Below, in pieces: positions 1 through 14,700 of a stretch of 64,000 bases of DNA. The notes beneath the pieces were generated by a model that was not told the DNA's origin, did not search any database, and worked only from the letters and a program-made list of their open reading frames with translations. Position 1 is the first letter of the stretch, and each line of letters opens with the position of its first letter. Source of the stretch: Acanthaster planci (Eukaryota > Echinodermata > Asteroidea > Valvatida > Acanthasteridae); NCBI RefSeq assembly GCF_001949145.1, contig NW_019091499.1, forward strand, positions 173,821 through 237,820. Reading direction: 5' to 3'. Position numbers and translations under genes: made by a program.

Positions 1-2334
1 ACCAGGAGAGGTTGGAGGCTATTCCTAATAATTTTATAACCATTCCAATCACCCAAGTACAATAACGCTTGAACAGGAAATTGTAGCTGCGCAAGGCGTG
101 CCGGTAATACATCAGAATGGACACCTGGATTACGTATTACAGCTTCAGAAGCATTACTTATGGTCTTTTATTAGTACAAAGGATAAGGAAAGGAGAGATC
201 GGTTGAAATAAATTGCGTGGAGTATTGGGTTAGGGGAACAAATGAATGTACCTTAGAGTTTTAGATAGAGTTTTGAAAAATTATATCAAATTTTGACCGA
301 ATTTGCAGCTTGAAATGTGTTTCATTTGAGGGAATGAAGTGCACTTGAACGCATCACCGATGTTGAACCTAACTAATTAGCATGGCATATATAACACATA
401 TGATTTATAACTTCGATGTTTCGAATGTAAGAAATCATGCCAATGTGGGCAGTCGCATCGGGTGCTCCCAAGTCCAGTTGTCTTTCTTACACGGAATAAT
501 ACAGAATGGGAGCCACGTGTTCGACCAGGCAGTTGTTTTTCACAGTCAAAATGATACTTGAGATCTCGTTGGTTTATGAGTAAATTATTTATAAGTAATA
601 ATAAATATTTGTGATGTACAATAAATTAGAAGTATGTGTATTTTTGTGAAATAGCTTGCCACTGAAATAGGTTCAGGAGATGAAAATTCTGTGGCATAAT
701 ATGAAAGAGCTTAGTGGAACGTATGCAATATTTTGTGCTGTACATAACCACTCTATAAATATACTGCTCGGGCACTGAGCCATTTAATCACCCCCACCCT
801 TTTTGTGGTGAAAAGGAAAACAACAGAAAGGCTAGGGCATGGGTCATATGTACGCTCAAGGTGACCCATCAATGTCTTGTGTACTCAGGCGACTGTTTTC
901 TCACTAAGATATTTGTCCATTTTTTTCCTTTTGTAAAAGAATCCTCAACTCTCCCTGAAAGGTTATAGTACTGTTTCTTAAGTGTGCTACTTTCAATTCC
1001 TTACAAAAGAAATTAAAAACAAAAGTAAAACAACAAAAGAGTCGAAAGGGGCAACTTTCTTCCCCGTACCATCCGATGTGAAGCTCAGAAATATACGCAG
1101 AGTCCTTATGCCTCATGAACAGCGCACTCTATAGTGTAATGTGGTACCATAACGCTTTTCAACTTTGGACGGCAGGGCATTTTAGGACCATCCCAACCTT
1201 CCCTCTGCACGGGTTTCAAGTCACAACACTGCATACGTGGAAGTGTTGTTATGCTATTACATTTAAATGATTGTTATATTATGACATTTAAATGGATGTA
1301 CTGATTGTGTTCATCACGGAATGAACTTTATTGAAGATGTCAGTTTTAATTGATGACATTCTTTAAAGTAAAGATATGACAAATTTCCTAGCTTGAAATT
1401 AAACTTCATAAGTCACTCAAGGTTCACCAGGGAAAAGGCAAAACCGCAGGCTCAAGATTTGGTATCTGTTCTATCTGGGCATTCATTTCAAAGCCAACTA
1501 AGGCATTATGAGTTAAGTCTACTTCATTTTTGGCAATGCTAAAAAAGTGGAGAAATAAGAGAATTCGAATCTAAAGGAAAGGAGCGGCAGATGGTCTGAA
1601 GGTAATGAAAGCGAGAAATGCAATAAATGCAAAATTCACATTTATGCATTCAAGCAGACCCATTTGATACATGCATGCAAGATTGGAAGTCGAGTGGTAG
1701 AGGATTCAAAAATGAAAGTCAGATATGAATTAATTGTATGTATCAATTTTGTAATTCGGGCTGGGGATTGTTCTTTAACAGGAGTTTATTACTGTCACGC
1801 TTTGATGACTTCATTTGACTTCTTTCAAACTTTAGTGAAAAACGTGTTCTTTGTTCTAATAAATTGATTTAGAGGATAAAATACAAATTCACCATTAGAA
1901 GTTATTTGTTCTTGTCTTCAGTCTCATTTACCAACGACGTCCGTCCATGTACTACACACGAACAAAATGCCAACTGTTTACCCCCTACCCCCCCCCCGTT
2001 ATGTTTGCATGCCGAAGTCTGGTTCAACACGCCGCGCGTCGTACGTAAATGCGCACAAAACGAAGTTAATTGAGCACGGACAAATAGCAACAACGCTGCT
2101 CCACCCTAATAGAGCCAGGCTTTATCGGACCCTCTAACACCTGCAAAGGCCAGTTTACGCCCCCAAAGAACTTGGTCGTCCCACATGAGTACGTCTGTGA
2201 AGTTTCAGTTTAACCGTGCATTGATTTTTGTTGTTACGGTCATTTGAAGTTGGCTTTGTACACTTGTCGGTCCGCGTGCGTTTAGCACGTCAATGGGAAC
2301 AGTACTGTAAATGTTTTGACTGACCTGTCTCGGA
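1..2334. other. Gene-poor, AT-rich stretch
   Basis: I find no convincing coding exon here. Open frames are short (70 aa or less), unlike any family I know, and not flanked by matching splice sites. A short cytosine run lies near 1980-1997. The stretch may be intergenic or part of a large intron of a gene outside the window. Confidence 0.5.
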
Positions 2335-2590
2335 AAACTCGGGAGTCATGTTGGCCTAGTCCTCATGCACCTTCCACCTCTGCGGTCCGAATTCAATTCC
2401 CGGCTTGGTCCACATGTGGATTACGTTTTCAGTCCCTACCCGATTCCGTGTCCTTTACCCAGAATATTCCTCTTGGGTTTTCCTCCCAACCCTAAAACTG
2501 TAAATGCTTCTCACTGTCTCCTCTCCTCAGGTTTCTTCGGGTTTGCGAGCTACAGCGCCTAGGGCGCTTTTAAGGAATCCTTGTTGTCAG
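2335..2590 (+). mobile_element. tRNA-derived SINE, copy 1
   Basis: The head resembles a tRNA: an A-box-like TTGGCCTAGTCC near 2350, then a B-box-like segment near 2383-2403. It is followed by a body reading CACATGTGGATTACG and AGTCCCTACC, a pyrimidine-rich TTTTCCTCCCAACCC stretch, and a tail GTTTCTTCGGGTTTGCGAGC. The same body and tail recur near 2955-3190 and 37300-37545, both on the other strand, so this is a dispersed family and not a tRNA gene. The ends are approximate. Confidence 0.65.
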
Positions 2591-2954
2591 AATTACGTAA
2601 ATGACATTAATAATAAACTTGGTGTCAGAAGGGATTACGAGCTCCTGAAGGCTAGGTACTTTAAACATCTGTTGGCACAATAACAGAGAAATGTTGCAGG
2701 CAGTCAACCTGGCTTTTTCGTGGGGGATGTAAATACTTTATTCTGTCTACAAACATAGAAGCATCTGAAATGTTGTCAATGTACATCTGTCTGGGGTGTG
2801 TGCCATTCTGTTACCTTTTGGGTCGTGCATTTGATTTTAATTAAATCATGCGAGTCTTGATGTCCAGGGCGGAACGAAAGCCAGAGTGAAGTTGATTCCA
2901 TCCAAGAAGCTCATTCCCTTGGACATATTTATAATTCAATTTTTGGTAAAGACA

Positions 2955-3190
2955 TCTGCGTCCCAAAACAGTACACAGGGCACCGTTGAGAGAAGGCCTG
3001 AAGAAACATTAAGAAAATTTTAGTTTTGTAAGGACAAAAACCGCGGACCGGATGTTCTAAGGAGGCCCACTCACGTGGAGATAGAAAACTCAGTCCACGT
3101 GTCGGCCTGGGGGTGTGATTCGAACCCGTCACTTCACCGAGGTGGAAGACATCGAGGAAGCTACCGCTGCATTGAACTAACTTGAGAGAT
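2955..3190 (-). mobile_element. tRNA-derived SINE, copy 2
   Basis: Read on the minus strand, it starts with a tRNA-like head: an A-box-like TTAGTTCAATGCAGCGG near 3165-3185, and a good B box GGGTTCGAATC near 3117-3128. The body contains GGCCGACACGTGGACTGAG. It ends with GTTTCTTCAGGCCTTC, close to the tails of the other two copies. It is the least altered tRNA head of the three. The ends are approximate. Confidence 0.65.
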
Positions 3191-6100
3191 GAACACATTG
3201 TGGGCAAGCCAAATATGAAAAAAGCCTTCTATCAAAAGTTTAATGGCATCATAGGCCCCTGCGCAAGATTTTATTTTCCTGAGCCGTCACACTCAAATAT
3301 TCCTGAAGTCAGTCAACCTTACCAGAATGATGGGCTGAGTGCCAGTTGAGTTGTTATTGGTAGATGTAGCCACTTATGCATTAATTTGAAAAATGAATAT
3401 TTATGAAGGGTAGCACACAAAATATTCTGAGTTCTTTGGAATAAGGCATGGCAGTGCACTTTTTCCATCGGGTTTAAAAAGAAAAGATAGGGGTTGGTGT
3501 GATCGGTTCATTGCTGGATTCCGAAGAGAGGGCAGCGGCCAGCCTCGATGACTTGTAGTCGTGAGTCGAGTTAGTCTTGAGATGAGTGACTTCTAATTGT
3601 GGAAGTAGAATAAACTACATGTACTCTTCTTAGAAACGGAAAGCCAGGAAACGCCCAGTGCCTGTAAGTTAGTTATGTATAAATATGATATACTGGATAT
3701 TTATTTTATACATTTAGGCCTATTCCTTGCAAAACCAGATATTGAGCCAGTGAAAATGAGATTTACCGAGATATTTCATACAATCCAAATTGACCTAAGT
3801 AATTTGAGTTGAGGTTGTTGCAGCACTGAAACAATTATCTTGGGAGTTGACACACTTCATAACACTTCAAGTTTATTAATGAACATTTTGCGTTGAATGT
3901 AACTTGGCCAAAAAAAAAACAGAAACATGGGAATATGGTGGTAATTTTCAGGGTTTTACGTTAAGAAGAAGAGGGAGTCGGTTGACCGGTGGTGACAGAA
4001 GGGTTGGACCATGGCGGCGGGACGCAGAAACTTGCCGAGTCAGCCACAGGCCACAGAAGCCGACTACAACGCAAGAAACAGAAGCAACATGGCGGCGGGA
4101 CATTGACGCGCTCATCACCTCATTTATATTGTAATCAAAAAATGTTAATGTAAGAGATTAGCCTTATTTTGTGTTCTTTCATAAATGAATGTAAATATTG
4201 TACAGGCAAAACAAATTTCCAGCAACAGGTGTGTATATATTCGTGTCTAAGCTACCAAAGGTCTGTCCCTAAGGGTAGGACAACTCTAGGGGTGTGACAC
4301 TACCCTAGTTACCAGTCTAAGTCAAAGAGAAATACCCCTTCGTCGGGCGCACAGAGGAAGGTTGACCGTTGTAGGGAAGGGACCCATGCTCCAATCCTAA
4401 GGCCTGCCATCTGATTTCTGTGCATTTCTGGAACTTCTGGGCAGCACTGGAAACCCTATTATCATGTTTTGTTGACCACGATAAGGGTTTTGGAATGAAT
4501 AGACCCACATGCAAAATTTATTTACGAACAATATTTACAATACCTACTTACCGGAGCACTTGAAGAACCTCACCAACAAGTAGGCTTACGTCGGACTTCG
4601 ACATAAACCATAACTTTAAGGTAGTTTTGCATGTCAAATTGAAAGCTTTGCATGCGTGTATGCGAGTAGCTTTTAGGGTCAACCCTGACCTTACTGGCTA
4701 TAGGCGCTATATCTAACAGGCAAAAGTGTGGGACGAGCCTAAGTTGAACCTTAGTCAACTCGAGGAAGCTTCCCTGATTCACCGGTTCAGTGCAAAAGTC
4801 AGGAGCAGTTCAAATGAATGCTGAATTATCACCAGGACGAGATTTTTCCCAGGTCATTTGTATACACATTTGGAGCAATTTGGAGATGATTTATTTATAA
4901 TTATAAGATATTAATATCACCCAGCTCGCTTGTCTTGTCTTGTGATAAACCTCTCCAATATTTGAAATGTATCGGGGGATTGGAGGACATGCAACAATGC
5001 CTTTCATACACAACCCCCAAGGAACAAGTATACCAGCAAAACATTTCACTGTTTCCACTTTGTTAATATACTTGAAATCATGCCGTCTGCAGTATGGGAT
5101 GGAAGATTTGTAAGTTTTTCAAAAATTAAATATTACACTTAAAGAGCTAGAAACGACATGCTAGAATCAGCATTTGAAGCTCATTCATCTCACACTGACG
5201 AATCTCATTAATTTTGCCAGTACTGACTGGTGCCTCTTTAAAAAAAAAACGCCGAAGGGAAACCCTCGTTTGATAAGAATTTATTTTATATAATCACCTC
5301 AAAACCAATGCATACCTTTAGGTGACTGCAACATTTTAAAAATGCACCCAAAAGAATTACTGATGTCAAACAATTCTGAAAAAAATAATCTTTCTGTCAA
5401 TTTTATGTCGCTCCACAGACAGTTGTAAATGTATCATAAATTATAATCTCTAGCCACATCTTTCCTTTATATTTTCTTTCTTATTTGCTCTGTCCTTGAT
5501 CGTTTTTCCTTTTGCTTTTCTTTTCTTTCTTAATGAGTAGTTTACTTCATCCCTTGTTGTTATTTATTGTAATTATTTATTCAATGAATACGAAATGGTT
5601 ATTGAAGTACGAAGTATAGGCTGAACTCACGAATAATCATGATGCAATAAAGGACTTGGCCACTTCTGGGAAAGCAGGCAACACTAATCCTACTCCTTAG
5701 TCATAAACTAAAGTTGCTCCAACCATGTGTTAAGGCATAGGAAGGGTGAACAAAAACTCTCTCGTCCAAGATACATGTTCAACCACATGGCAATAAAAAT
5801 ATACAAAAGTTTATGCCAAAAATCATGACTAAAATACACAGGAATAACATGGAAAAGCTCACTCTATTCTTATATCTTTGAAAGAAAGATTTTCCAGCTC
5901 CTAAATTCCTTCCACTTTCAGCACCTCAAAACCTCACTATAAATTTACAAAAACCCATGTTCTCCAAAGTGTGCACCTTCTGCTGTTTTTACCTGACCAT
6001 GTTATTTGTAGAGATAGTCTTATCTGCAGCACGTTTGTGAGTGCAAGGTTGTTTTTGACTAGGGATAATGTACATTGACATACAAAGATTATTTCACGTG

Positions 6101-7804
6101 GACTCCGTAAAAGTAGCATGTAGCAAATATTGATCCAAGCCATTATCGTTTACTTCAGTTTCACAAGGGCACTCTACTAGCCTAAATTTCTTTTGAGGGG
6201 CTGAACATTTTCCCGACTTGAAAATTAATTCTATGTTGGCTTTTTCTTGTTTGGGTTATTTTTTTCTTTTAATTTGCTTACACTGTAAAAACAAGTGTTA
6301 ATGTTTTGAATCCTTTTAAATGCCTTCCTGGTAACACTTTATGAACGTGTTGTCGTGTTAATAGTCCAAAGCAAAACACACTGTGGTGTTTATCGTGTAA
6401 ACAAATATGTGATGATGTGTTGATAAATATAGACACAATGACACCTTTGGGTGTTAATAACAAGACACAAAAACACGTTTTTCGGGTGGTAACGCTTTAA
6501 CTTTCTGAACACTAAAATGCGTTTATTTCCAAAAAAGGTGTTTAATTTTACGCGGATACATGTTTACAATTAACGCAAGACGCGGAATGGATGTTGGTTT
6601 TTACAGTGTAATTAGAATACCCCATTCACGAAGACCTATTTCAAAAACCCCGAGATGCTATTGGGGGTTTTACTCTGTCAGTAGTGTGAACTGGATTTCT
6701 CGTGCAAAATTAGCGAATTCGAGGGAGGGATTAGGGCTGTGTCCGTCTTTGGTCTCCCATCCCCACTGTTCAGATCCAAAGAGAGAAGGCAATTTTGGCA
6801 GTTTCTATTCTCTTTCTTCCCACCTCTAAGAAAAGACAACAAAGGGTTACCAAAAGAAAGCCAAAGAGGACCATGCCCCAAGGGAGCCAAAACATTTTTT
6901 TCAGGGGGGGGGATGGACAGGCTGTTTCTTTGTTTATTTCATTTTCCTCTCTCCCCAAAGTGTGCGGAATTACCACAATGTAGCGTCACCCCACTGAAAA
7001 TCCATAATGTGTTTTGGCTCCGAAAAAGAAGCTCCCCCAGAAAATTTGGTTCTTAACTTGCCCTTGGTAAGCACAAGGTCGACTAGTCTCGTTCTCCCGC
7101 GATTAAACTTGCTTGTATGCTACGGGGTTTATGAGTTATAATGAGAGCGGGAGCCTTGTTTTACAGGCGTTTTTAGGTCAACAGCAATCACCGAGATTTA
7201 CTTTTAACAGGGGTGGATAAATTGTGTCCGGTTCACTACTGTATTCCTAATTTTGAATAATGTAGACAGGAACTAGACAGCTGGCCCTGCCTCTTCGTGA
7301 ATAACTTGTGTTTGGGGCATTTATACACATACTGCATCTTTTTTTTTCAGATGCATCATGAAATTGAAAAGACATTTTTAAATAGACGAGTTTTTCACCA
7401 GGCTTGATCAGTAAAAAACCATAAACTTAGGAAGAGCAACTGAATCGTTCCTACACACGTGTGCCTGCACCATGGCAGAAGCATGTGATTAACCGATTCA
7501 TTGTATTTGAGCAGTGTAGAAAAACATTTCAAATGCCTTTCCGCTCGGTATATCAGGATCTTCTTTTTTTTCGTTAGAAGAATTTGATATTTGTTTTGAT
7601 AACATTCTAAACTTTGAACCATATTTCTGGTCGCTTATCTAGGAATCAACATGTTTCGCAAGTTGGCATGAACTTTAATTAGGGTTTAGAACATTCATCC
7701 TTTACCTTTGTACAGTGTGTTACTACGGAGCTCCAGAAGTGTCATCTGACTTGTGTAGATACTCATTTTATCTAAGGATGAAGACATAGTACAGAAGAGA
7801 TAAC
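3191..7804. other. No gene recognised
   Basis: The stretch is AT-rich with scattered homopolymer runs (G run at 6904-6913, T runs near 7340 and 7561). Open frames of 60-105 aa near 6560-7060 overlap one another on both strands, as low-complexity DNA tends to give, and none shows a domain or a paired splice site. I see nothing functional here. Confidence 0.45.
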
Positions 7805-8215
7805 CACATCCTCAGATGCTTATTAACACGAGCGTAAATCTCATGGGTGGGGTATATAACCCCCACACACACACTTTTTTGAGGTGGGGGAATGGGCTGT
7901 CGAATCCTCCTACCCTAATTTTTGTGGTGAGCAAAAATTTAAAGTTGGTCGTGAAGATTTTTTCATATTTTGCAACAACTAAAATGCATTCAATATCACT
8001 CACAAAAGGAAAAACAATTTTAAAAAGTCATCAGTGTGCCGTTTTGAATACATATTACCTATGTACACATGAACATCGACCTCTATAGAGTCATATTGTG
8101 TCAACGTCCCCCCCCCCTTTCAAATTTTCATGTCATCCCCCACCTTTCCCCATCCCATATCCCCCAATTTCCAACACAAATTTACCCACTGCTTACCAAG
8201 GGATGACGATATTTG
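7805..8215 (+). repeat. Dispersed G/C-run repeat, copy 1
   Basis: This roughly 0.4 kb repeat begins with a GGGTGGGG-type run. In its middle it holds GCATTCAATATCACTCA, a TTTTAAAAAG stretch and GAATACATATTACC, then long C runs (8107-8117), and ends near ACAAATTTACCCACTGC. Related copies lie at about 22960-23320 (same strand) and 40000-40375 (opposite strand). It has no coding capacity. It is probably a non-autonomous element whose consensus end reads like CACAAATTTGCGCCACTG. Confidence 0.6.
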
Positions 8216-8649
8216 CTAGGTAGGAGGATAACATCCTGATAATTTATTACGCCATGACGACATCATAAGAGTGGGGTTAAGGCATCTTGAGACCGCATCT
8301 CAGAATGATGACATTTTCAAAGTACGGTCAGACATAAAAAAGAAACTTACCAAAAAAACTGGCTATGTGGCCCTTACTCAGGCAAATTACTGTTGTGTAT
8401 GGCTACAGAAGGAGGATTGTTTTTAAATCCGCACGTCCAGCCAATTGTGTTTTCAAGATGGCTTCACAGCACGCATTGATAACTTATTTCAAGATGCCAT
8501 TATCCTACTTTTAGGATTCAGCAGTATATTAAACAAGACTGTCCTCATCGCGTTAAAAGTCTAGATTTCAACAACTCAGATGACACTTCCAGAACTCTGT
8601 AGTTACCTTTCCAAAACGGCTCCATGCACACCATTTTCATTGTTAGCAT

Positions 8650-8655
8650 TATAAA
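8650..8655 (+). promoter_or_regulatory. Possible TATA box of Neverland gene
   Basis: A TATAAA hexamer sits 106 bases upstream of the start codon at 8756. This spacing would allow a 5' UTR of about 75 bases without an intron. It is a short motif in AT-rich DNA and may be chance. Confidence 0.25.
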
Positions 8656-8755
8656 GCTGATTCGCTTGATATCGCATCCTCACAGATATATCACGCAGTA
8701 TCCACAACAGCTAGGTACTTAGTTTTGATCGGAGTATCATTTAGTTGACGGCGAG

Positions 8756-11700
8756 ATGACTCCACCGTTATCCCGTTTACTGGTGATTGCTGCCGTTTTG
8801 ACGGCTCTTATGTCTACTTCCGGAGTTTTTCCATCTGATCATCAATGGACCAAGATTCTCACGCTGCCTGTCCTTGCGAAATTTGGCCTACTGTCCGGTT
8901 TGATGTACCTGGCGGGTGTGGTCCACAGTGCCATTTTCGGCCAATTCTGTTTCTATGGAAATGAAGGGCGAGATTCGTACCTCATCCGGAAGGCGCCCGG
9001 TGGTATGACGAGGGAAACCGCCATAACGGAGCTGAAACGATCACGGAAGATAGGTGACATTCCGCCCGTCTACCCAAATGGCTGGTTTGCTGTACTGAGG
9101 TCTGATGAAGTCAAGAAAATGGAAACGAAATACGTGCATGCACTAGGTGATTCACTTTTTTTGCAAATTATTCAGCGATAAAGTTGATAAAGTTGATGAT
9201 AAAGTATTGTTTTGCCCGTGTGTCTGTAAAGACAAGAATTCACTTGTCAAAGAGACACATTTTTAGCGATTTCAAAGGGCTTGTAAAAGCGCGCACACCC
9301 CGATAGGTATATATTCTAACCAATAACATTCAGCTTAGCAGCACAAACGTCTTACCACTCGACCACCGAGCTAGTGGAGGTCGAATTGTTGATTCGAATC
9401 GATATGTCTGCAGTGAACAGCTCAACTACACTCACTGATTATTTTTTTCAAAAATAGTATTTACATCATACCAAATATGCAATATGAGTGTCATCTTATT
9501 TGCTTATGTTCAGGCAGAAACAAGAAGTACTTTGATTCCTGTCCTAAGCACACTTACACTACAGAGTACTGAAGTTCCATGAAACCGAAAGGACACTTTG
9601 GTTAGCACGTTGCACAGATCTCCTCTGGTACTGGCCAGCCTTTCTGTACCATTATGCACCCTAACAAATGACACTCTGAGACACCTTCTGTTATTGCATC
9701 CTATATCATTTGAAAAGCTTTGGCAACTTCAACATCAGTCAACTGTCTTCGAACAGCACTACAAATTATTTCCACCAGAATTAACGTGCGAAGAGATTGA
9801 TATAAGAAGGTCATTTTGAAATTGTGCAGTACCTGAGCAATATACTCACCAAATGCTTTTGACCCCTCCAGTCAATAGTACTCGGAAACACATGACAGAT
9901 TATCTTTCATTCCATGCTGCATGAACGCTTCAGCGTACAGCATACAAAAACTAAATTCAGTGAGGTACACACCTGAACTTTTCAAAGACAAATGTCTGAT
10001 CGTCCAATTTTTTTTTTTAGTTGTGTATTCATTTTCATTTTTGTTAGTATGAACAGTTAAGGGCTCGTATTTATCGTCTTGACCAGGACCCAAAACATCG
10101 ACTGTTTTCAATGTGATAAGATTGTCTTCTGGCAGTATGTGTCAAAAAATAAGCAACTATACTTTTGTACATTTACCGGCAGGCTTACATCTCGCTGTGT
10201 TTCGAGGGGAGAGTGGTCGGGTATACGTGGTAGATGCATACTGCCCACACCTTGGCGCCAACCTAGCAGTTGGCGGGAAGGTGGCGGGAGAGTGTATCGA
10301 GTGTCCTTTCCATGGTTGGACCTACCGGGGGGATGACGGCAAATGCGTCAAGATTGCCTACGCAGATAAAGGTAGGGCGTTTTCAATGGCATTATCCGGG
10401 AAGAAATGACACGCATCCTTAAGTTTCCCACATTTTAGTTGCATGCGGATGCTGACTGCTGTCCTACATTTAATCACTGAACTATTCATTCTTTTTCCAG
10501 CATCGATGTGTATGAGTACATACCAAAAAGGAATTAAACGTGTTCGACTGTCTATTGGTACCAAGTCCAGCACCAACGATGCTCAGATGCAACCATGCCA
10601 ATTATATCTGTTTGCCCTTATAAGGCTAACGTGGTGCCGACAAGTGGAGCCCACAATGCCGAATAGACTTCAGCATGGACACTTGCTATGCAGTTACGCG
10701 TATGTGATATATAAGCATGTTCGGCAACCACGGATACATGCGAACCTCCTCTTTTCCCCCAAACTTTGACAAATCAGCAGCCACATGTAGAGGGTTTGTA
10801 TGCCATTACTTTTGTTACACAGGGTAATGTACAAAGAAGGCTTTACTGTAGAACAAAAGAACTGCCCTGTAACATGGCCACCACGCAAATCGTCTGTTAA
10901 CCACTTTTGTTGGGAAAACGTGATGGCGTAGAAGGAAAACACAACGCAAGCGTCGTTGTGTGGCCCGTACCAACTCATGACGGACGTCATTATATAAAAT
11001 CTGCCGAAATTGGAAGAGCCACTCTTTAATATTTTGGAAGAAATATGGGGCAGAGTTAAGTTCAATTTTCATTTTTCATGATCAAATTTTGTAGGCCCTA
11101 TGGGTGCATTCCACCAAATCGTTGGATTCTTAGTCGAGAGCTCATTAATATTTTACGATCCCACGGGGCTTTTACAATAAGACATGCCATAATCAGGAGG
11201 GATCATAGAAACATTTCTATAAATCCCAAATTTGGAACTGATCGTTTCCACTTCGGGGTGTTTCTTTCACAAAAAAGCCCCAAATTGCGGACCTATTTTG
11301 GATAGAGGCAGGAGTGCTTAGTTTTACTACTCTTTGGGGGGGGGGTATCTTCGGGGAAAGGTGAATAAAAAAACTCACATGGCTAAGCCCCATAAAATTG
11401 AAACGATCTTTTGGCCATAGTCTTGAATTTCCAGTGAAAAAAACGCGGCGCTATTTCGGTCTGATTTTGCACTGGTTTCTATGTGCGCGTCTTTGGTGTA
11501 GCGCAACCATTGATCTCCATTATAAAGACTGAATAGATCATCGCCCATTGTGCGTGTACAAAATGTACGGCCGTACAATGGTGGCGCGCTGCGTTTCAGG
11601 AGGTTATTAATGTGGTGCTGTATAGTGCGTGTTTAGTCAAAATTGATTATGGAGAAAATGTTTCTAATGTAAGAATATCATTTCTCGAGTTAACAGACCA

Positions 11701-14700
11701 TTTTCTCATTAAGTAACGCACTCGAAACTTATAATAACTAACCCGTTTTTTTTCTTTTTGTTGTGTTTGTTTTGTTTTGTTTTGTTTTTTCTTCATTTTT
11801 CACACCTCTTGTCTACGGTCTTGTTTGAGCCATTTTGTCACTTTGGGTCCGTTCAATCGTGATTTGTTGAGTGTGTAAACATTAAAGTTCCTCTAAGACC
11901 CACAATAGGTTTTACATTATTATATCCAAACTGCCCAAGTGTTTTTCCGTCTGGTGTCAACGAGTCCACACTGAAAAACTTCTTCAAGTAAATGAAAAAA
12001 TCGATAATTTTAATTTTAAAGAATCACGGGAAGCACTGTACTGAAATTCATTCATACACTGAATACATTTATTGAAAACCTGATAAGTGTGAGAATCTTT
12101 TCTAAGAGCCCAAAATGAGCAGAGCTTTGACTGCGAGCCAAACTAATTGTTTGTGCCACTTTCAGCACAGCAGTTATAAATCAAATAAAAAAATTGAGTT
12201 CCAAACTAAAGATTTACATTTAACAACAACTTTCTGAAAAGAAAAGAGTCAGTGTTAACCGAGAACGAATCATTTTATAATTCAGACAAAGTTTCTTTCA
12301 TTGCGTTGATTTAATTTCCTTGTTTATTACTCTACTCGACGAAAACGTCAGCTCTCTGTCTCTCGCTCTAATTTCATCTCTGCCCTGAAGATGAATTCCG
12401 TCACATCGTATGTCACACGATTTGGGTTCAATGCATCTGCAGATCTCACATACACAAATCATGGCTTTCTTCGGGATTTTTCCAGAGACATCTAGGGAAA
12501 ATAAACGACAGATTAATCATTCAGTTTTTAAAACCACTTTTACCGATAAATAATATTTCAGACGGTCCTAAGCATTATAGCACAAGGCGTGCAGAAAGCT
12601 TCTGAATGTGCAACTCACATATCAAAAGCTGCTCCTTCTTCCAAAAATTGATTATACCAACAATCTCTGGCAATTCTCTGCTGCGTACACCTCAACCATT
12701 ACTCTTTCCAAATTTATCCATTCCGGCGGCAGAATTCCATTATTTTTCTTCGTAATCTAACAATTGAAGTACAATAACCTCAACCAGCAGTTTTGACATC
12801 TCCGTGTGAAAGTGCACGCCACAAAATTCGCAACGCTCGTTATTTACCCTCCTGAAAATATGCTCACGCTGGACGCGTTTTGGACGCGATATCCTATCCA
12901 GTCTTAATAAAGGAGATCAATGAGCGTAACCCCATGCACGCACATTATTTTTTCCATGACTTGTGACATACGCCCTCTATTGGCCTTAGTAATCACCAGC
13001 CGTTTTTAGAAACAGTCAGGCAAGACGGCACGATACGGCGGACGACAACACGACGCGACAGCACGACACGACGGTGCGACGACATGACGCGACGGAAGAC
13101 ATCAGGACGTGGCCTAGCCCACACGGCATAAAAACCATACAATGACAGGCGACGCGACGCTACGACGGTACGACGCGTCATCACGACGGCAAGACGGGAC
13201 GGTACGACGCGACATCATCAAGAAAAAGCACCGCGCGACAGCACGACGCGACGCCACGACGGCACCACACAATGTATTAAACACAGCAAAAAAGTAATGA
13301 GAAAAGATGCGACGGGACGATGCCACGGAGCTGCCGTAGCGTCGCGTCGTGGTGTTGGGGCGACGGAACGACGCGACGCAATTTTGGCGGCTATAGAACA
13401 CTATACTTACCACAGAGTCGATACTCTGATCCCTGAAGAGAATGGGCTCCTTTCCCAGCTAAATTCGCTGGAAACCGGGCTATTTTTAGTTCAGCATGCA
13501 AATTTGTTGCCATCCTGAAATCCAGCTGTTGTTGGTTTCATTTCATTAGTGCCTGACTTTGTGAACGTGGACACGTACCAGTCGATGGAGATAGTGGGCT
13601 TGATTTGTGTATGGTACCACGCCGAGAATGAAGAGCCTTCGTGGTATCCGCCCATGGATATGCAACTTCAGGCCAGCGGCCTGGGCAAAGTGGGATTCTT
13701 CGAAGCTTACGTCGAATGCCATGTCGAGGTAAACAGCCGATTGTAACCAGGGCGCGCAGTTCGCTTAGACCATAAGCAGACTGACGAGCTGCTTGCCAAC
13801 ATCTGATGTAAATATTATAACACAGTGTAAAAGCAGATCCGGCACACAATGCCATGTGCCCGCCTTTGCATATAATGCCTTCGGTTCGCCGGTAAACATA
13901 CGGCTGGCCGTGAGTTCAAAAGTAGAAAATGTGTTATTCACAAAATGATAGAAGAACCCCATGCTGGGCAGCTGTCAAAGCACCAAAGAATACAAATAGA
14001 TATCATTGCCCCATTTACCGGCAGTGGCGTATAACTAGGACTAAATGTCCAGGGGGCACCTGGGGATGCGGACATTTTTTAAGGGGGCACCACAACAAAA
14101 TAAGCTGCAACTGCATAGCTGAATGGAGAGTATTCACATATATTCAAGGGGGGAGGGGCGTGCCCCCACCCGTATTTACACCACTACGTAAAGAGGCAAG
14201 TGTAGATTTTATGTCAAAACTTGCCACCAACATAGAATGAAATTTCTAACTGTAGCCGCTTTTTTTTTTTTGGTAAACGTGTAAGAGAGGTCTATGATGA
14301 GTAGCACGTGTGCGATGTTTATCTACACAATGTTTTGGCTGTTGTCTCAGTTTATCGATACAGTTTATCGGTTGTGTTACATATGCCAAAGGAAATACGC
14401 GGAGAAACTTTAGATAAGATCAGGAAAAAGATGTTTTATAAATGTACATGTATTCAATTTTTGTGTCATAAAAACGCTGAAGATGCCAATGAATGTCAGT
14501 AATAGGTGAAGTGTCGACATTTCTGAACAATTACTTACTTACTTTTTGTGTGTTTTGGGCTTTTTTGTTTTATTTCAATTACTCCAGCAAAGCTATCCCC
14601 AGATAATTGCAAAAAATGGGAAATCAAGAGGGGGGTCTGTTTTACTTTCACTTTTAAACTTCAGCAATTATCCCTGTACAGCACAACCCTCTTTTAATGT

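Noticed and set aside
9355-9395. Possible tRNA gene on the minus strand
   Set aside because: Only an A-box-like half is present; no B box or acceptor-stem pairing follows.
9598-9819. 73-codon open frame in Neverland intron 1
   Set aside because: Intronic, no homology by eye and no splice signals that keep phase.
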